The position numbers were made by a program, and so were the translations under genes. The notes under the pieces are model-generated. The model saw only the letters and a program-made list of their open reading frames with translations, had not been told where the DNA came from and searched no databases. From contig CM037778.1 of the NCBI GenBank assembly GCA_021229015.1, positions 14,575,504 through 14,639,503 of the forward strand: a stretch of DNA of 64,000 bases. Reading direction: 5' to 3'. Origin of the DNA: Solen grandis. Lineage: Eukaryota; Mollusca; Bivalvia; Adapedonta; Solenidae. Shown here in pieces: positions 44,457 through 55,790 of the stretch. The stretch's first letter is position 1, and each line of letters starts with the position of its first letter.

Positions 44457-46955
44457 CAGGCCCGGATCCAGCGGGGGGGGGGGGGGCGAGCTGCCATGGT
44501 CATACATTTTTCTAGGCTATAAAATCCCTTGATTACATCATAGTACTAGTGTTGTCTAGAGGAAATCCCCATCGTGGGACCCCGTACTGAACCACCCGCA
44601 TAACTACCTGACCAGTCAGACTCCTATTGTCTTATGGCTCCGTGCTGTTAATGTGTAGGTAATCCGAATCGGCAGTCGTCCATGACTGTGTGATGGGCAT
44701 GTGTTTAGGGTACTGCGAGCAAGTTCACTGATTGAGAGAAATTTACATGTCGTCTGCCGAGCGATCTAATAATTGGGAAAAATAGGCAATTACCAAAAAA
44801 TTAAAGTTTTTATCAGTTACAACTATAAAATGCAGTTAAAGAAATAGCATAAAAATAGTTAAGCTAAACACAACAACTTAGCTGGACACGAAGATGTAAT
44901 TAGCATCGAAACAATTTCACTAGAGTCCAAAGGAATTAATAATAATAATAATAAATTTAAAACTACTTTGACGAAATCCACTCAATTTTTTAATTCACTT
45001 TTCTCTACATGTATAAAGTTTTACATCTTGCATTAAAAGCGGGCTAATAAGCTGCCGGCAGGTTGATGAACTTTCAGGTATGAAAAATTGCCGATTTCGT
45101 TTTAGAAAAAGTAAAAACGTAATGATTTTTTTTTATTGCAGTAGCAAACTGCAGAATATATGCATACCTATCGCTCGCCATGTAAATTAAACTTAATCAG
45201 AAATGGGTTGTGTTTCTAAATGTCATCATATAATAAATATCATATTTTTACATAACTGTTTACGTATCATTTTTATGAAACTACTTCTTCTAAATATTTT
45301 TCCTGAAAGGAGAAATACAAACAGTAGGCCGATACATCATCATGCTCACTGTTTTAATATTTACGAATATGATAATCTACATGTATGTGTATTCATGGTC
45401 TCTTAATATAGAGACACTGGTGTATTTTAAATCAATAAATAAACATGAACATGAAATGAAAGAATTTGAAAATTTCAATCTGCCATATTTTGGGACAATC
45501 CATATTTTGGGACAATGTGTATGTCAGATTATGCTTGATCGATAATTCAAATCAAATCCAGCAATGTTACTGATAAGTCGATGAATACGAAATACTAATG
45601 CACAAAAAACACAATTTATGTGCGAAATAAAACGGATATTAAGGATTTTATATTAAATATCAACATCTTTTATTACTGAATATTGTTTAAACAAAACTGT
45701 CTTTTACAATGTTGAGTCTAAAACTGATGACTCTTCAAAGCATTAACTAATTGATAGTGTACACAAGTCACTTTTTTTTTTTTGGGGGGGGGGGGGATCC
45801 AAAAAGCACTTATTAATTTTTTTTTATGCCAGTCTGCCCCCCTTTACTACCGTCATTTTTTTAATACAACTGTAGTCAAATACTATTGTACAGTAATTAT
45901 TCAAAAACATGGCTTTGCGAAGGTAAAAAATATAAAATTATATCGCTCAAGGCTCAGTCCCACTTGACCTTTTTTGCCTAGGGTATGTACTCCCGATGGA
46001 AATTGATAAGCATTGGGAGGCATCGGGAACAGGTTCCCCTGTGTCCCGCAGAAGCTTCAAAAGTGTTGCGAGCCATGTGAAGTCATCGGGGGGAATCGGA
46101 AGAACTTCGTTGCTTGCATTGAGATTTTTTCCCTATATGTTCTCGAAGTTTTATCGGGGAAAACAGGCCGGGGAAACATACGCATAGCTTCCCGGAAGCT
46201 CCTGTTAAGCATTCACGGAGCTTCCGCGAAATATTTTTTCCTCTGAGGAACTCCCTAGGCTTCGGTTATGTATGAAGGTTCGGTGACCTTTCTGTGACAC
46301 TTTCCAGATCTTGTGATAGAATCGCAGAATATTCGTAAAAAAAAAAAAGAAAAAAAAGCGCACTCTAAAATTTGTTGCTTTTTTTTTTTGGTCAACTTAA
46401 GACTTAGATGGTCAAAAAGGCCATGGGACATTGCTGGGGGCATCCTCATAAACCTCCAAAAGTCTACCCTTGATTTTGTCCATCACCAAATTCTCATAAT
46501 CTCCATAATCTTCCCCGAGGCAGCTAGGATAGATAGTTCGATACATCCCCTAATCTACGGGGATATTCCCTCGATGGTGTTTCAAATTCGGCGAAGCTCC
46601 GGGGCACCTTCCCCGACCATTGGAAATATTTCACGAACATCGGGAGCCATCCCCGATAATACAAGGCCATTGTACCATAACCGACATCAATGAACGTTTC
46701 AACGGACCAATCCCGAAGCTTCTCATGGGACTGCTCCGTCTTTTTGGCTCAATCATCTGATGCCATCGGGAGAAAGTTTGTGTATTTCCCAATGATTTTT
46801 CTCCAGCAGTTAGACATAGGCATTAGATCCATGGTCTTCAAGTTTAAAAAACAACAACAACAACAACAAAAATAAACAAAAAAAACCCGCCTTCACTGTT
46901 ATCCCCAGATAACCTTCAGAATGCATCTCCGTCACACTAAAACATTTTTTTTTTC

Positions 46956-47020
<65 letters not shown>

Positions 47021-47082
47021 AGCACTCACATCACATTCAGACTTCGCCCCCCCCCCGTGGAAAAATTCTGGATCCGGGCCTG
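44457..47082. mobile_element. Non-autonomous hAT-like element, 2.6 kb
   Basis: Ends CAGGCCCGGATCCAG (44457) and, reversed, CAGGCCCGGATCCAG (ending 47082), each followed inward by a G/C homopolymer run. Flanks GTATTTAT and AAATTTAT match at 6 of 8 positions, fitting a decayed 8-bp hAT duplication. The interior has no transposase. It includes a cluster of ATCGGGGA/TCCCCGAT motifs (45980-46770) and a 59-base C-run (about 46961-47019). Confidence 0.6.
46961..47019. repeat. Long poly-C run
   Basis: About 59 consecutive C inside the hAT-like element. A (TA)n microsatellite follows at 47083-47134. Lengths are likely unreliable. Confidence 0.9.
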
Positions 47083-47084
47083 AA

Positions 47085-47137
<53 letters not shown>

Positions 47138-47759
47138 CACGAATGATGATGTAAGTACCTAGATCATTTGTTTCTTAACGATAACCAATAGAAAAAAAAT
47201 CGTAAAGAAGAAATGAATAATAATTTCTTTAAAAAAAGGAGGGGGTGACCTTTTAGATTAGAAAAATGCCTAAAAGTGTAAAACCGCACAGTAAATTTTA
47301 TTCAAATTTTGTGTACATGTTCTCCTTTTCGGCATACAACAACTATATTGTTTATTTTTCAGTTATCCACACGGTGTCTATTATGGCGTGACTACCTTTA
47401 AGCAGGTTCTCTATATATACAAGAGACCTTGCTTTAAGTTAGATATATTTTGAAACTTGAAAGCCATTGATCTAATCCTTGAGCGATATAAAATAATATT
47501 GCTGGGTCGAAATTTTTACTTAAGCATATACCTTAGCACAGCCATGTTATTGATAACTGACGGTAATAAAGTGTTTTGAGCTATTTTTGGCACTATGTAC
47601 AGAACGTTGTATTTATATATAAATATGTACCCAAGCTAAGATAAACATATCCGTGTCCAGCTTTCAACCATTCTACGATGTAGAGGTGACGTCACGCTTC
47701 TCGTCGCAATTAATGGGTTTTAATATAAAGGTCCTGGTTCAGCCAGGTAACCACAAGGC

Positions 47760-47955
47760 CCGCAACTGTTACGAGATTTGGTTCCCTGCTTATACTCTTT
47801 ACGCAACTGTTAGAGATTTGGTTCCCTGCTTATACTCTTTACGCAACTGTAAGAGTTTTGGTTCTCTGCTTATACTCTTTACGCAACTGTTAGAGATTTG
47901 GTTCCCTGCTTATACTCTTTACGCAACTGTTAGAGTTTTGGTTCCCTGCTTAAAC
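47760..47955 (+). repeat. 40-bp tandem repeat, 5 copies
   Basis: CGCAACTGTTAGAGATTTGG followed by TTCCCTGCTTATACTCTTTA repeats five times. Because 40 is not a multiple of three, the open frame at 47653-48069 cycles through frames; it is not a recognised gene. 47135-47640 holds nothing recognised. Confidence 0.85.
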
Positions 47956-48379
47956 TATTGCACGTTTCTATGGCGGCTACATAAAAGGTTTCAGACACGG
48001 GAATATTGTAGACTCCCACTTTGGGCATGGCGTATTTCTGGCAGGGTCGGGTCCCAATGGTTTCTATGACGTCTATGGTTGAGACGAACTAAGTCTTGAA
48101 TGGCGACTTTAACGGCGGATACAGCGGTATCGGAGGCTATTTTGGCGGCTAAGCAAAAAAAGAAGAAAAAAAAAGAAAGAAAAAAAAACATTTCACAGAG
48201 GCTCTGGGAATGGTATTTCAGAAATTCAACAGAAGAAAAATAAAAATATGTAAAAGGAACAATCAAAAAGAGATACAAAGACATTTCTTGATCTAAATGT
48301 AAGCTCGTATTTATTTGACTCGTAGATATTGAAAAGTTATATTTTTAACTATGACTGCGAGTGCAAAAAGTATGACATA

Positions 48380-49985
48380 CAAATAAAGCGTGATCTTACA
48401 ATAAAATTTTATGTGGTCTTCCAACAAAACGCGATTTTATAACAAGAGGACCAAGAAGGCCCTGAAGACGCTCACCTGAGAAAAACTGCCTTCATTGCCT
48501 GTGCAAGTTACTAACTTACAGCATGTTGTATTGAATACATAATCCATGAGATCACACAAATTCCACAAAACAAACAAAACCTGTGGTCAAAATTTGAAGT
48601 CAATGAAACAAAATGACTGCATTGGAAATGAAGATGCTAGAGTGTAAATCTGGCATTTTTATTAATTGAAGGACCACTTGCCCAAAATATTATGGCTATA
48701 AACAGTATCATAAAGTTAAAAATGATTCCTTAGAAATGAAGATGCAAGAGTGCAAACAAAATGAAATCTGACATTTTTAATATCAAAAAGGCATAACGCC
48801 TGACCTAATTGGCTGATATCAGCTTTAATCGAACCTGGGTGACAGATTATGGTAATAAACATTGTCATTAAGTTTGAAGATAATTGCTTAAGATATGAAG
48901 ATGCTAGGTTGCAAACAAGGTGAAATCTGACTTTTTTTTTTAATATTAAAAGGGGCATAACTCCTTACCTAATCGGCCAATATCAGCCATAATCAACCTT
49001 GGCTGACATATGGTAATAAATATTGTCATTAAGGTTGAACATGATTGCTTAAAAAATGACGATGCTAGAGTGCAAACAAAGTGAAATCTAGCATTTTTTA
49101 ATATCAAAAGGGGCATGACTCCTGATCTAATCGGCCGATATCAGCCATAATCGAACTTGACCGAAAGAATATGGCTATAAACACTGTCATAAAGTTTGAA
49201 GATGATTACTTAAGAAATAAAAATGCTAGATTGCAAATAAAGTGAAATCTGGCATTTTTTAATATTAAAAGGCATAACTCCTGACCTGATCGGTTGATAT
49301 CAGTGTCATAAAGTTTGAAATGAAGATGCGAAAGTGTACACAAACTGAAATGTGGCATTTTTTTAAATATTAAAATGGGCATAACTCCTAACCTAATTGG
49401 CCAATATCAACCATAATCGAACTTCGCAGAGAGATTATGGTAATAAACATTGTCAGATAGTTTGAAGATGATTGTTTAAGAATGAAGATGCTAGAGTGAA
49501 CACAAAATGAAATCTGGCATATTTTATCGTTCAAGGGCCATAACTCCAGACCTGATGGGTGGATACCAGTCATTATTTAACTTTGAGTAAATATTATGGC
49601 TATAAACATTGTCATAAGGTTTGAAGAAGATTGCTGAAGAAATGAAGATGCTAGAGTGTACACAAGAATATGTTGACGGACTTACGGACGAAATAGTTCA
49701 CCTGGAGCATTTCGAACTCAGGTGAGTATATGTGGTCTTCCAATAAAACTAAATCTTACAAGAAAATTTTTTCTAGTCATCTTACAATAACACGTGATTA
49801 CAATAAAACATGATATATCAATAAAATCTGAACTTACTATAAAACACGATATTACAATAAAATCTGAACTTACAATAAAACATAATATAATCTGAACTTA
49901 CTATAAAATCTGATCTTACTATAAAATATTCTATTACAATATAATCTGATCTTACAATAAAACGTATTAAAAAAAAAAATTAAAC
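48380..49985. repeat. Short-unit array rich in CTTACAATAAAA, split by an insertion
   Basis: GATCTTACAATAAAA-like units of about 18-24 bp occur at 48390-48440 and 49740-49985. The phrase ATGTGGTCTTCCAA occurs on both sides of the element at 48441-49727, so the array was interrupted by it. AATAAA occurs many times on the + strand. Confidence 0.6.
48441..49727 (-). repeat. Helentron-like element, same family as 13850 and 32393
   Basis: On the minus strand it begins CTCACCTGAG-type head (49705-49727) and ends GGGCCTTCTTGGTCCTCTTGTT-like (48442-48465). Units of about 160 bp carry GAAGATGCTAGAGTG and CAAACAAAGTGAAATCT on the + strand. Open frames here are artefacts. Confidence 0.65.
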
Positions 49986-50176
49986 GTTTTAATGAATTTG
50001 ATCTTACAAAAAGTGTTAAAAAATAAATGTGATTTTGCATTCAAATGCGATCTTACAATAGAATGCACAAACACCATCTTATGAATCCTTAAAATACACA
50101 CTACATCGGATATAGGCTAACTTTCGAAACTAACCGACATAAAAACATAGCGGTAAATCACAAATTTTTATGCATG

Positions 50177-50433
50177 CGAGGCGAGGATCCAGAAATTTAT
50201 CGGGGGGGGGGGGGGTCCGACAAATATATGTTGGTCAATAATGGAAATAACCATACTTAGCCAACTAAACGTACGCGGTAGAGTCCAGCGGTTTTTCCGG
50301 GGGTGCTGATTTGATGTCAAATATAAACTATAAATTTTGCATAATTTAAACATAATAGCCAAATCCCAGGTGGTTGTGTGCGTGTGTGTGGGGAGGGGGG
50401 GGGGCTGTCCCCTTCTCCCCGGATCCGCATATG
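50177..50433. mobile_element. Small hAT-like MITE with G-runs
   Basis: Left GGCGAGGATCCAG followed inward by a G-run; right, reversed, ATGCGGATCCGGGG. Resembles the ends of the 44457 element in miniature, but no clear target duplication. Confidence 0.4.
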
Positions 50434-51468
50434 ATTATACATATATCAATTCTTTCGGAGAAAAAAAAAGTCATGTACATGTGTACATGATATATTATTT
50501 TGAAATATAAAAGTGAACATTAATTGCCATGGTTATAAAAACAACAATACCAGTAACATATTTTACTCATAGAATGGTGTTTGTTTTACCGACTAGACAT
50601 CTATTTTGCTGGTATTTACAAATCTGCAATTACGTCGGTGTAAGCTATTACCAAACAAATGGAAGGTGCATTTTTTTACCCCACCCCCACTTTTTTTGGT
50701 TAAAATAATTCTTTCGAATAGAAAAGAATCCCATTTCTTTTTAAATTGTCAATGAATAAACGTACAACATAATAAAAACCCACACATTGACATATCATTG
50801 GGTTGTCCAACATATATGCTACGCTTTCTTTTACACTCATAAAAAGTACGAAACTAAAATCAAATGAATATACGTAAATGCATTTAACAACAATAAAACC
50901 TCGTACATATTCAAATATCAACCAGATTTCCTCACAACATAAAGTACAAATGTCATAAATTACAGGTAAATACCGGGCGGTACACAGGTATATTGATTTT
51001 CAGATATAGGTATACAATGTCTACATACAAAGCATGTTAAAGATTTACTGAAACGAGTATTGTCCTATACCATGGCTTGAATATAAATGGCGATGATCAC
51101 TTGTATAGGAACTGAGTTTATATGGGAACTTTCTTTTGATATTTTCATAAAACAAATGTTCTATATTAATGTTCTAGGCGATAGGTATCTCGTAATACGT
51201 AAAAACAAAAATAAATAAATAAAAAATAATCAAAGTGTTTTGAATATAAGCGAAGACCGTCTTCATTCGAGGCATAACATGGGCTCTCGATATATATACT
51301 GAAATGTATAATTTAATACCAAGTTCTTTACGAAATGGTCAATTGTTCTTTTTTAAACTAACACGATTGGGTTTTCAGAACTCGGTGTAGTTCATTTCAT
51401 TTTGAAAATATCAATACTAAGTATATTTCTCAAATAATGGTAGGGGTCATAAAACATTCTACTGTACA
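50434..51468. other. 3' flank of the cGAS-like gene
   Basis: AT-rich sequence downstream of the minus-strand gene; part is presumably 3' UTR. No other gene or repeat recognised. Confidence 0.4.
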
Positions 51469-53583
51469 TTATATGTAACCGTTCAGAGCTGTATTAAATT
51501 TATACATGAGGACTGATACATGAAACTTGGCCGCGTTGTGTTGCGGCCGTATAGCAAGAGACGTTCCCCAGCACCTCAATGCTTCCTCCAGTCGGTGTTC
51601 CTGTAGGTGGATCCAGCCCAGCAGGTTGTAGGCCGTATCTCGGTGTTTGATGTCACCTGTCATGACCCTTTCCAGGTTTTGTACGGCGACTTCTTTGTTT
51701 GCCTTGAAGTCCAGTTTTGTGAACACCAGGTACTGCATAAAGAACAAGAACACCTTGGCATCAACAACAGCCCAGTCGAACCAGCTCTCAGTTTCCTCGT
51801 CACGTGACCATGGGGGTGTGTACACCGACCTGAACATCTCATATTGGAGTGGTGGTGGGACAATGGTAATATCTGAAGGAACGAACGTAATACACGAAAC
51901 TACCTCTGTATATAAGGTTTGTTTTATTGATAGGTTTTTGTCTGTAATCAAATTTGCGAGTTCATTGTTTCTCTCAATTGTTGATAAACGCGTACATCTA
52001 CAAAAAGAAATAGTGTGCGTTGTCAACTTCCGATCCAGTTTCTCCAGTATCTCCTCACACTCCTTGTATTTCCCTTGTCTGTACAGTACTGCCACAGATA
52101 TCAGGTGAGTGTTCATCAGGTCTGTAGCAAGGCCTTGGCGGAAATGATTGTCACTCCTTGACAATAATTGTCGTGCAGTTTGCTCATGGTTTGTTTCCAG
52201 TGCTTTGGAAGCAAGGGACACGGCTAACCTCTGGTGAACCCTTGGTATGATATAGGAGATCGCTTCTTGGGTTTGTTGCTCAGTGTGATCTCGAACACAA
52301 GCAGTGGTCTGTAGGAAGTCCAGCGACTGAAGTAGGAACTGTATGGTTTGGTCCGGGGTATTGTCAGAAACGGAACACGTCAGTTTATGGATAAAGAACA
52401 GGAGCCTATCGAGGAATATCATGTGAAACTCCCATCTGTAGTGCACTTTTTTGCTTCTGTCAAACATCATTCCTAGTGCAAGTCCAGTGCCAACGTTATC
52501 CATTTTAAGACGAAACAGTATATAAGGTCCTTGCCTAAATATTTCATTCAATATTTGTAATAACTTAACACGTGCTTCTCTAAAACTAGTTCTGTCAAAC
52601 ATATTGGAGTTAGGCATAAAATAATTTGGGCAATTACTAGATTGCACACTTTCAAACAGAATATCCAGACATCGAAATAAACAAGGTACAAGATTTTCTG
52701 GTTTCCAAACTTCGAGCGGATTATTCTCTATTGCATGGAAGAGACATGTCTTGCAGTGATATGAAGAAATGGCATCAACTCCATCAATAAATGGTTGAAT
52801 TATATCTTTCATTATCATCTTCATTAAAATGTAGCATTTATGTTGTACGGGATTCAAACTGAGCATGAGTTCTCTCTCTTGTAAAGAGAACGATAACCTC
52901 CATTCAATATCTTGTTCAATACTTCTTTCATGACCGATACCGACAACAAAACAGCTAAGTTTCGCCATTCTATCTATCAATTCCTTGGAAGGAAAACCAT
53001 AGCGTCGCGTCCGATGGATCCACTCAGTGTAACCGTCGGGTATCCGTGTGCACCTAAATGCACATACTCTATCATGCATGAATCCATCTCTATCGGAAAA
53101 CGAATAAGCTGGACCATGTCTTTCACCTTGTCTTTCACCTTCTGGTGAAACAAAACGTTTTAAGCAGATCCTGCCCTGTCTATCTGTGTCACAGTTAGGC
53201 GGTACATTTTCATGATAGATTGTCAGTGGTACTTTATTATGTACTATCTGTAACTTAAAATAGCCCGGCTTCTTCGTGTTAGTATCCTGGATCATCAAAA
53301 ATGACTTTCCATACCCCGCCTCACTGATGTCGACAATAGCAGGTATCTTGGTTACAATTAATTTATCGATGTCTGAACCCATTCCTGGAGTCGTAGTGCC
53401 CTCACACCAACTTCCACATACAAAAAAGTGATTTTGTTGATTGAAGACGATTTTATATGCCAAGCTTTCTATGATCTCACCGACAACATTCTCGTTGTGC
53501 ATGTGTCTCATCTCTTCGGAAGCACCGATCCTCTCCAGTGTCTCGTACAGACGAACAGACAGGTTTTTATGGCTTTCATCCAT
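51469..53583 (-). CDS. Mab-21/cGAS-like nucleotidyltransferase with TPR-like C-terminus, 704 aa
   Basis: Predicted cGAS-like receptor: family members bind a ligand such as double-stranded nucleic acid and make a cyclic dinucleotide for STING, but many Mab-21-like members have no proven activity. The nucleotidyltransferase motif is visible: GSW at 57-59, then GMGSDID with Asp71 and Asp73 as the metal-binding pair. The third acidic residue is not obvious; the strand where I expect it reads YFKLQIVHN. The Mab-21 helical half follows (WRLSFSLQERELMLS, CYILMKMIMKDIIQP, SSYHCKTCLFHAIE, about 228-286). The C-terminal third is helical, with a TPR-like pair near 645-690 (TAYNLLGWIHLQEHRLEEAL). Start: the frame extends upstream to 53607, but 53583 is the first Met, and a 3' splice site (TTTTCAG) ends at 53609, so the 5' UTR is spliced. 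Human cGAS has 522 residues; long forms with C-terminal repeats are typical in bivalves. Frame is intact in one coding exon. Confidence 0.85.
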   Translation of the reverse strand: MDESHKNLSVRLYETLERIGASEEMRHMHNENVVGEIIESLAYKIVFNQQNHFFVCGSWCEGTTTPGMGSDIDKLIVTKIPAIVDISEAGYGKSFLMIQDTNTKKPGYFKLQIVHNKVPLTIYHENVPPNCDTDRQGRICLKRFVSPEGERQGERHGPAYSFSDRDGFMHDRVCAFRCTRIPDGYTEWIHRTRRYGFPSKELIDRMAKLSCFVVGIGHERSIEQDIEWRLSFSLQERELMLSLNPVQHKCYILMKMIMKDIIQPFIDGVDAISSYHCKTCLFHAIENNPLEVWKPENLVPCLFRCLDILFESVQSSNCPNYFMPNSNMFDRTSFREARVKLLQILNEIFRQGPYILFRLKMDNVGTGLALGMMFDRSKKVHYRWEFHMIFLDRLLFFIHKLTCSVSDNTPDQTIQFLLQSLDFLQTTACVRDHTEQQTQEAISYIIPRVHQRLAVSLASKALETNHEQTARQLLSRSDNHFRQGLATDLMNTHLISVAVLYRQGKYKECEEILEKLDRKLTTHTISFCRCTRLSTIERNNELANLITDKNLSIKQTLYTEVVSCITFVPSDITIVPPPLQYEMFRSVYTPPWSRDEETESWFDWAVVDAKVFLFFMQYLVFTKLDFKANKEVAVQNLERVMTGDIKHRDTAYNLLGWIHLQEHRLEEALRCWGTSLAIRPQHNAAKFHVSVLMYKFNTALNGYI

Positions 53584-53859
53584 GTTGGAAGTTATTGCAA
53601 TTACCACACTGAAAATAAAGTGTGAACTTTCACGCTATGAATAGTTTAAATGGTATTTGACAAATTGACAAATTATAGATTGTTTATCAAACAGTCCTAT
53701 CTCTAGACAGAAACAAATGATGACGTGTAATCTGATTATGCCAAAGGTTTTTAACGGTTTTAAATTTATTATTGATTCAAATTAATACAGGTATAAGTAT
53801 GAAAACGAAAGTAAAGTAAATTCTACAATGGTTTATACTTTGTAACAACATGAACATAC

Positions 53860-54005
53860 CAACCTTTCACGTCAGTGTAATAAGAGTAATCCCACATGAT
53901 ATATTAAATAACTGCATTCTCCTTTTTAACACAAACTATCCTATTGTACAGGTAGTTATCACCTTGGCCTCTCTGTGATTTCTGACATCGGGTTTATAAA
54001 TAGCG
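53860..54005 (-). promoter_or_regulatory. Possible TATA promoter and non-coding first exon of the cGAS-like gene
   Basis: On the minus strand CTATTTATAAAC (about 54004-53993) is a TATA-like box. About 130 bp on, GGTTGGTATGTTC gives a plausible donor near 53857, which could join to the acceptor at 53609. GGGATTCC nearby resembles half of an NF-kB site, but a single match is weak. All inferred from sequence. Confidence 0.35.
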
Positions 54006-55140
54006 CAAAGTGGAATCCCAAGACACTGTGTTGAATCACGTGATAATCAAAGGACTGATAGTTCTGATAATTACATAAATCAGACTGAATTCATGAACAC
54101 TGGACACATATCTATTGTGTATATTCTTTATTTTCTCCATTTCTAATGATTAATGAAAAATTAATTGAAAGTTAATAACGACAGGAACAAAAATTGGAAA
54201 AAATTAAAAAAAATAATGCTGATCGATGAAACCCCTGTTGATGATGACGACGACAATGATGAAGATGATATCAAACATAAAAAGATATATAACATATGTT
54301 GCTGATGATGATAATGATGGTGATGACAAAAAATATTTACACGGTATAATGAAATACAATTTGAACTTAAATTCAACTATTCTATGTAGTCAGAAATCAA
54401 GTTAAACCTTATCCTGTCCTCCATTATTATAGTAGATAAGTCATATAAGGTTAGAAATAAATAAAAATCGATTCTATTGATATCTTACCGAATCGAGATA
54501 TAAGCTGACTTACTCGTGCGCGCGATTTGAAATAACCCCCATGACTCCCTTTTGCCTCCATACATATGTTATGCTGCTGCGGAAAAAATACCTCAGTATA
54601 CTAGTGTTTTGTCTTTATCATATGTTTATTATCAATGCAATTCCAGTTCTCTTAATAAAAACTCCCTTTAAAATATATATGTATCACTGGCGGAGGACGC
54701 CCCCTCTAAAATTCCTCATCCATACTGCATGTAGACTCCCCCCCCCCCTTTAAAAAACTCTCACAAAAATGCACTATTTTACAGCTAAAGAAAGCAGGGA
54801 AAATCCCCAGGATCCCCAGTCCAACAAGAACTACACCTTTATACGGCTTGCGCAAAGCGGCAAGGCACTTGCATTGTCACTGCCTACATTTGTTTAAGTA
54901 AAGCCCCCCCCCCCCCCCCCCCCACCCTTAACATTTGCATTTGAGTACTTTATGTATAGTATGTATTCACCCAATGGCGTGATTTTTTATATCTGACAAA
55001 TACCTGACAGATTAGATTTTAAACATTTCGGTTAAAATTATTTATCATAAGTTGTTGAATGTTGTACATATTTTTCAAACAACAACAACAAAAGCGGACA
55101 TGCTTAAATCCATACTAATCTAACTACACCCCTGGAATAT
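54006..55140. other. Intergenic, low-complexity rich
   Basis: GATGATGA-type trinucleotide stretches (54235-54330), C-runs at 54738 and 54905-54923. No gene seen. Confidence 0.4.
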
Positions 55141-55162
55141 TACATTTTATGTTTTTATGTTA

Positions 55163-55400
55163 GGTTCATCCCTCGCCAAATCGAAGGTTCGGGAGGGGGA
55201 CATGTGCGTTGTCCGTCCTTCCGTTCGAGGCTGTATGTGAAATTATACATGAACCTGAGTCACTAATCGTATAGGGATTGTTCCTGCATGCGATATTGGA
55301 TTACTTTGGTTTAGATTGAATTTCGCCAAAATGTGCAGAGTTATGTCCCTTGAAATACTAATAAATAAATAAATAAAAATGTTGTTTTGCACATATTCAT
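55163..55400 (+). repeat. Head of a tandem-repeat element
   Basis: CATCCCTCGCCAAATCGAAGG then GGGAGGGGGACATGTGCG and GTCCGTCCTTCCG resembles the hairpin heads of the other elements; only one body unit follows. Confidence 0.4.
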
Positions 55401-55527
55401 CACTCTTTGAGTTAGCTGTACAAGCTGTTTAAGGCAGAGTCACTTGAATATCTTAACAAATAGGTTGGTGCGGATACCTCCAGAGTCACATAAATAACCA
55501 GTATATATGGATAACCTAAAGTTCTCA

Positions 55528-55790
55528 TCTGGGTTTAACGTTCCGCCGACAGTATTTCAGTCATTTGGAGACTATGTCTACTTGAGACAGATTTATAGCT
55601 GCCACAATAAAATATCCACTCGTAGACATGTTTCATGATACCACACCTAGTCACATTATCCTGCCACAGGGCCAACCAGTCTTGGAACTACCCTTATATG
55701 CTAAGCGCCAAGCAAGGAAGCTATACCAATACCATTTTTACCGTATTTTACGACAATGGAATGTTGTGGCCAGGGATCCCGACCTCGATG
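55528..55790 (-). repeat. SINE family A, truncated head
   Basis: Reverse copy with 'cagtatttcagtcatttgga' in two pieces, CACATTATCCTGCCACAGGG and CTACCCTTATATGC. The tRNA-like promoter boxes are lost. The flank to 57030 holds a G-run (55920-55942), a CT repeat near 56788, and no gene. Confidence 0.7.

Noticed and set aside
46921..47154. Proline-rich or glycine-rich frames
   Set aside because: Translations of the poly-C run.
47653..48069. 138-residue frame with repeated WFPAYTLYATV-like phrases
   Set aside because: It is a translation of a 40-bp tandem repeat that shifts frame each unit; no start context, splice sites or homology.
51647..52108. 153-residue plus-strand frame
   Set aside because: Antisense shadow of the cGAS-like gene.
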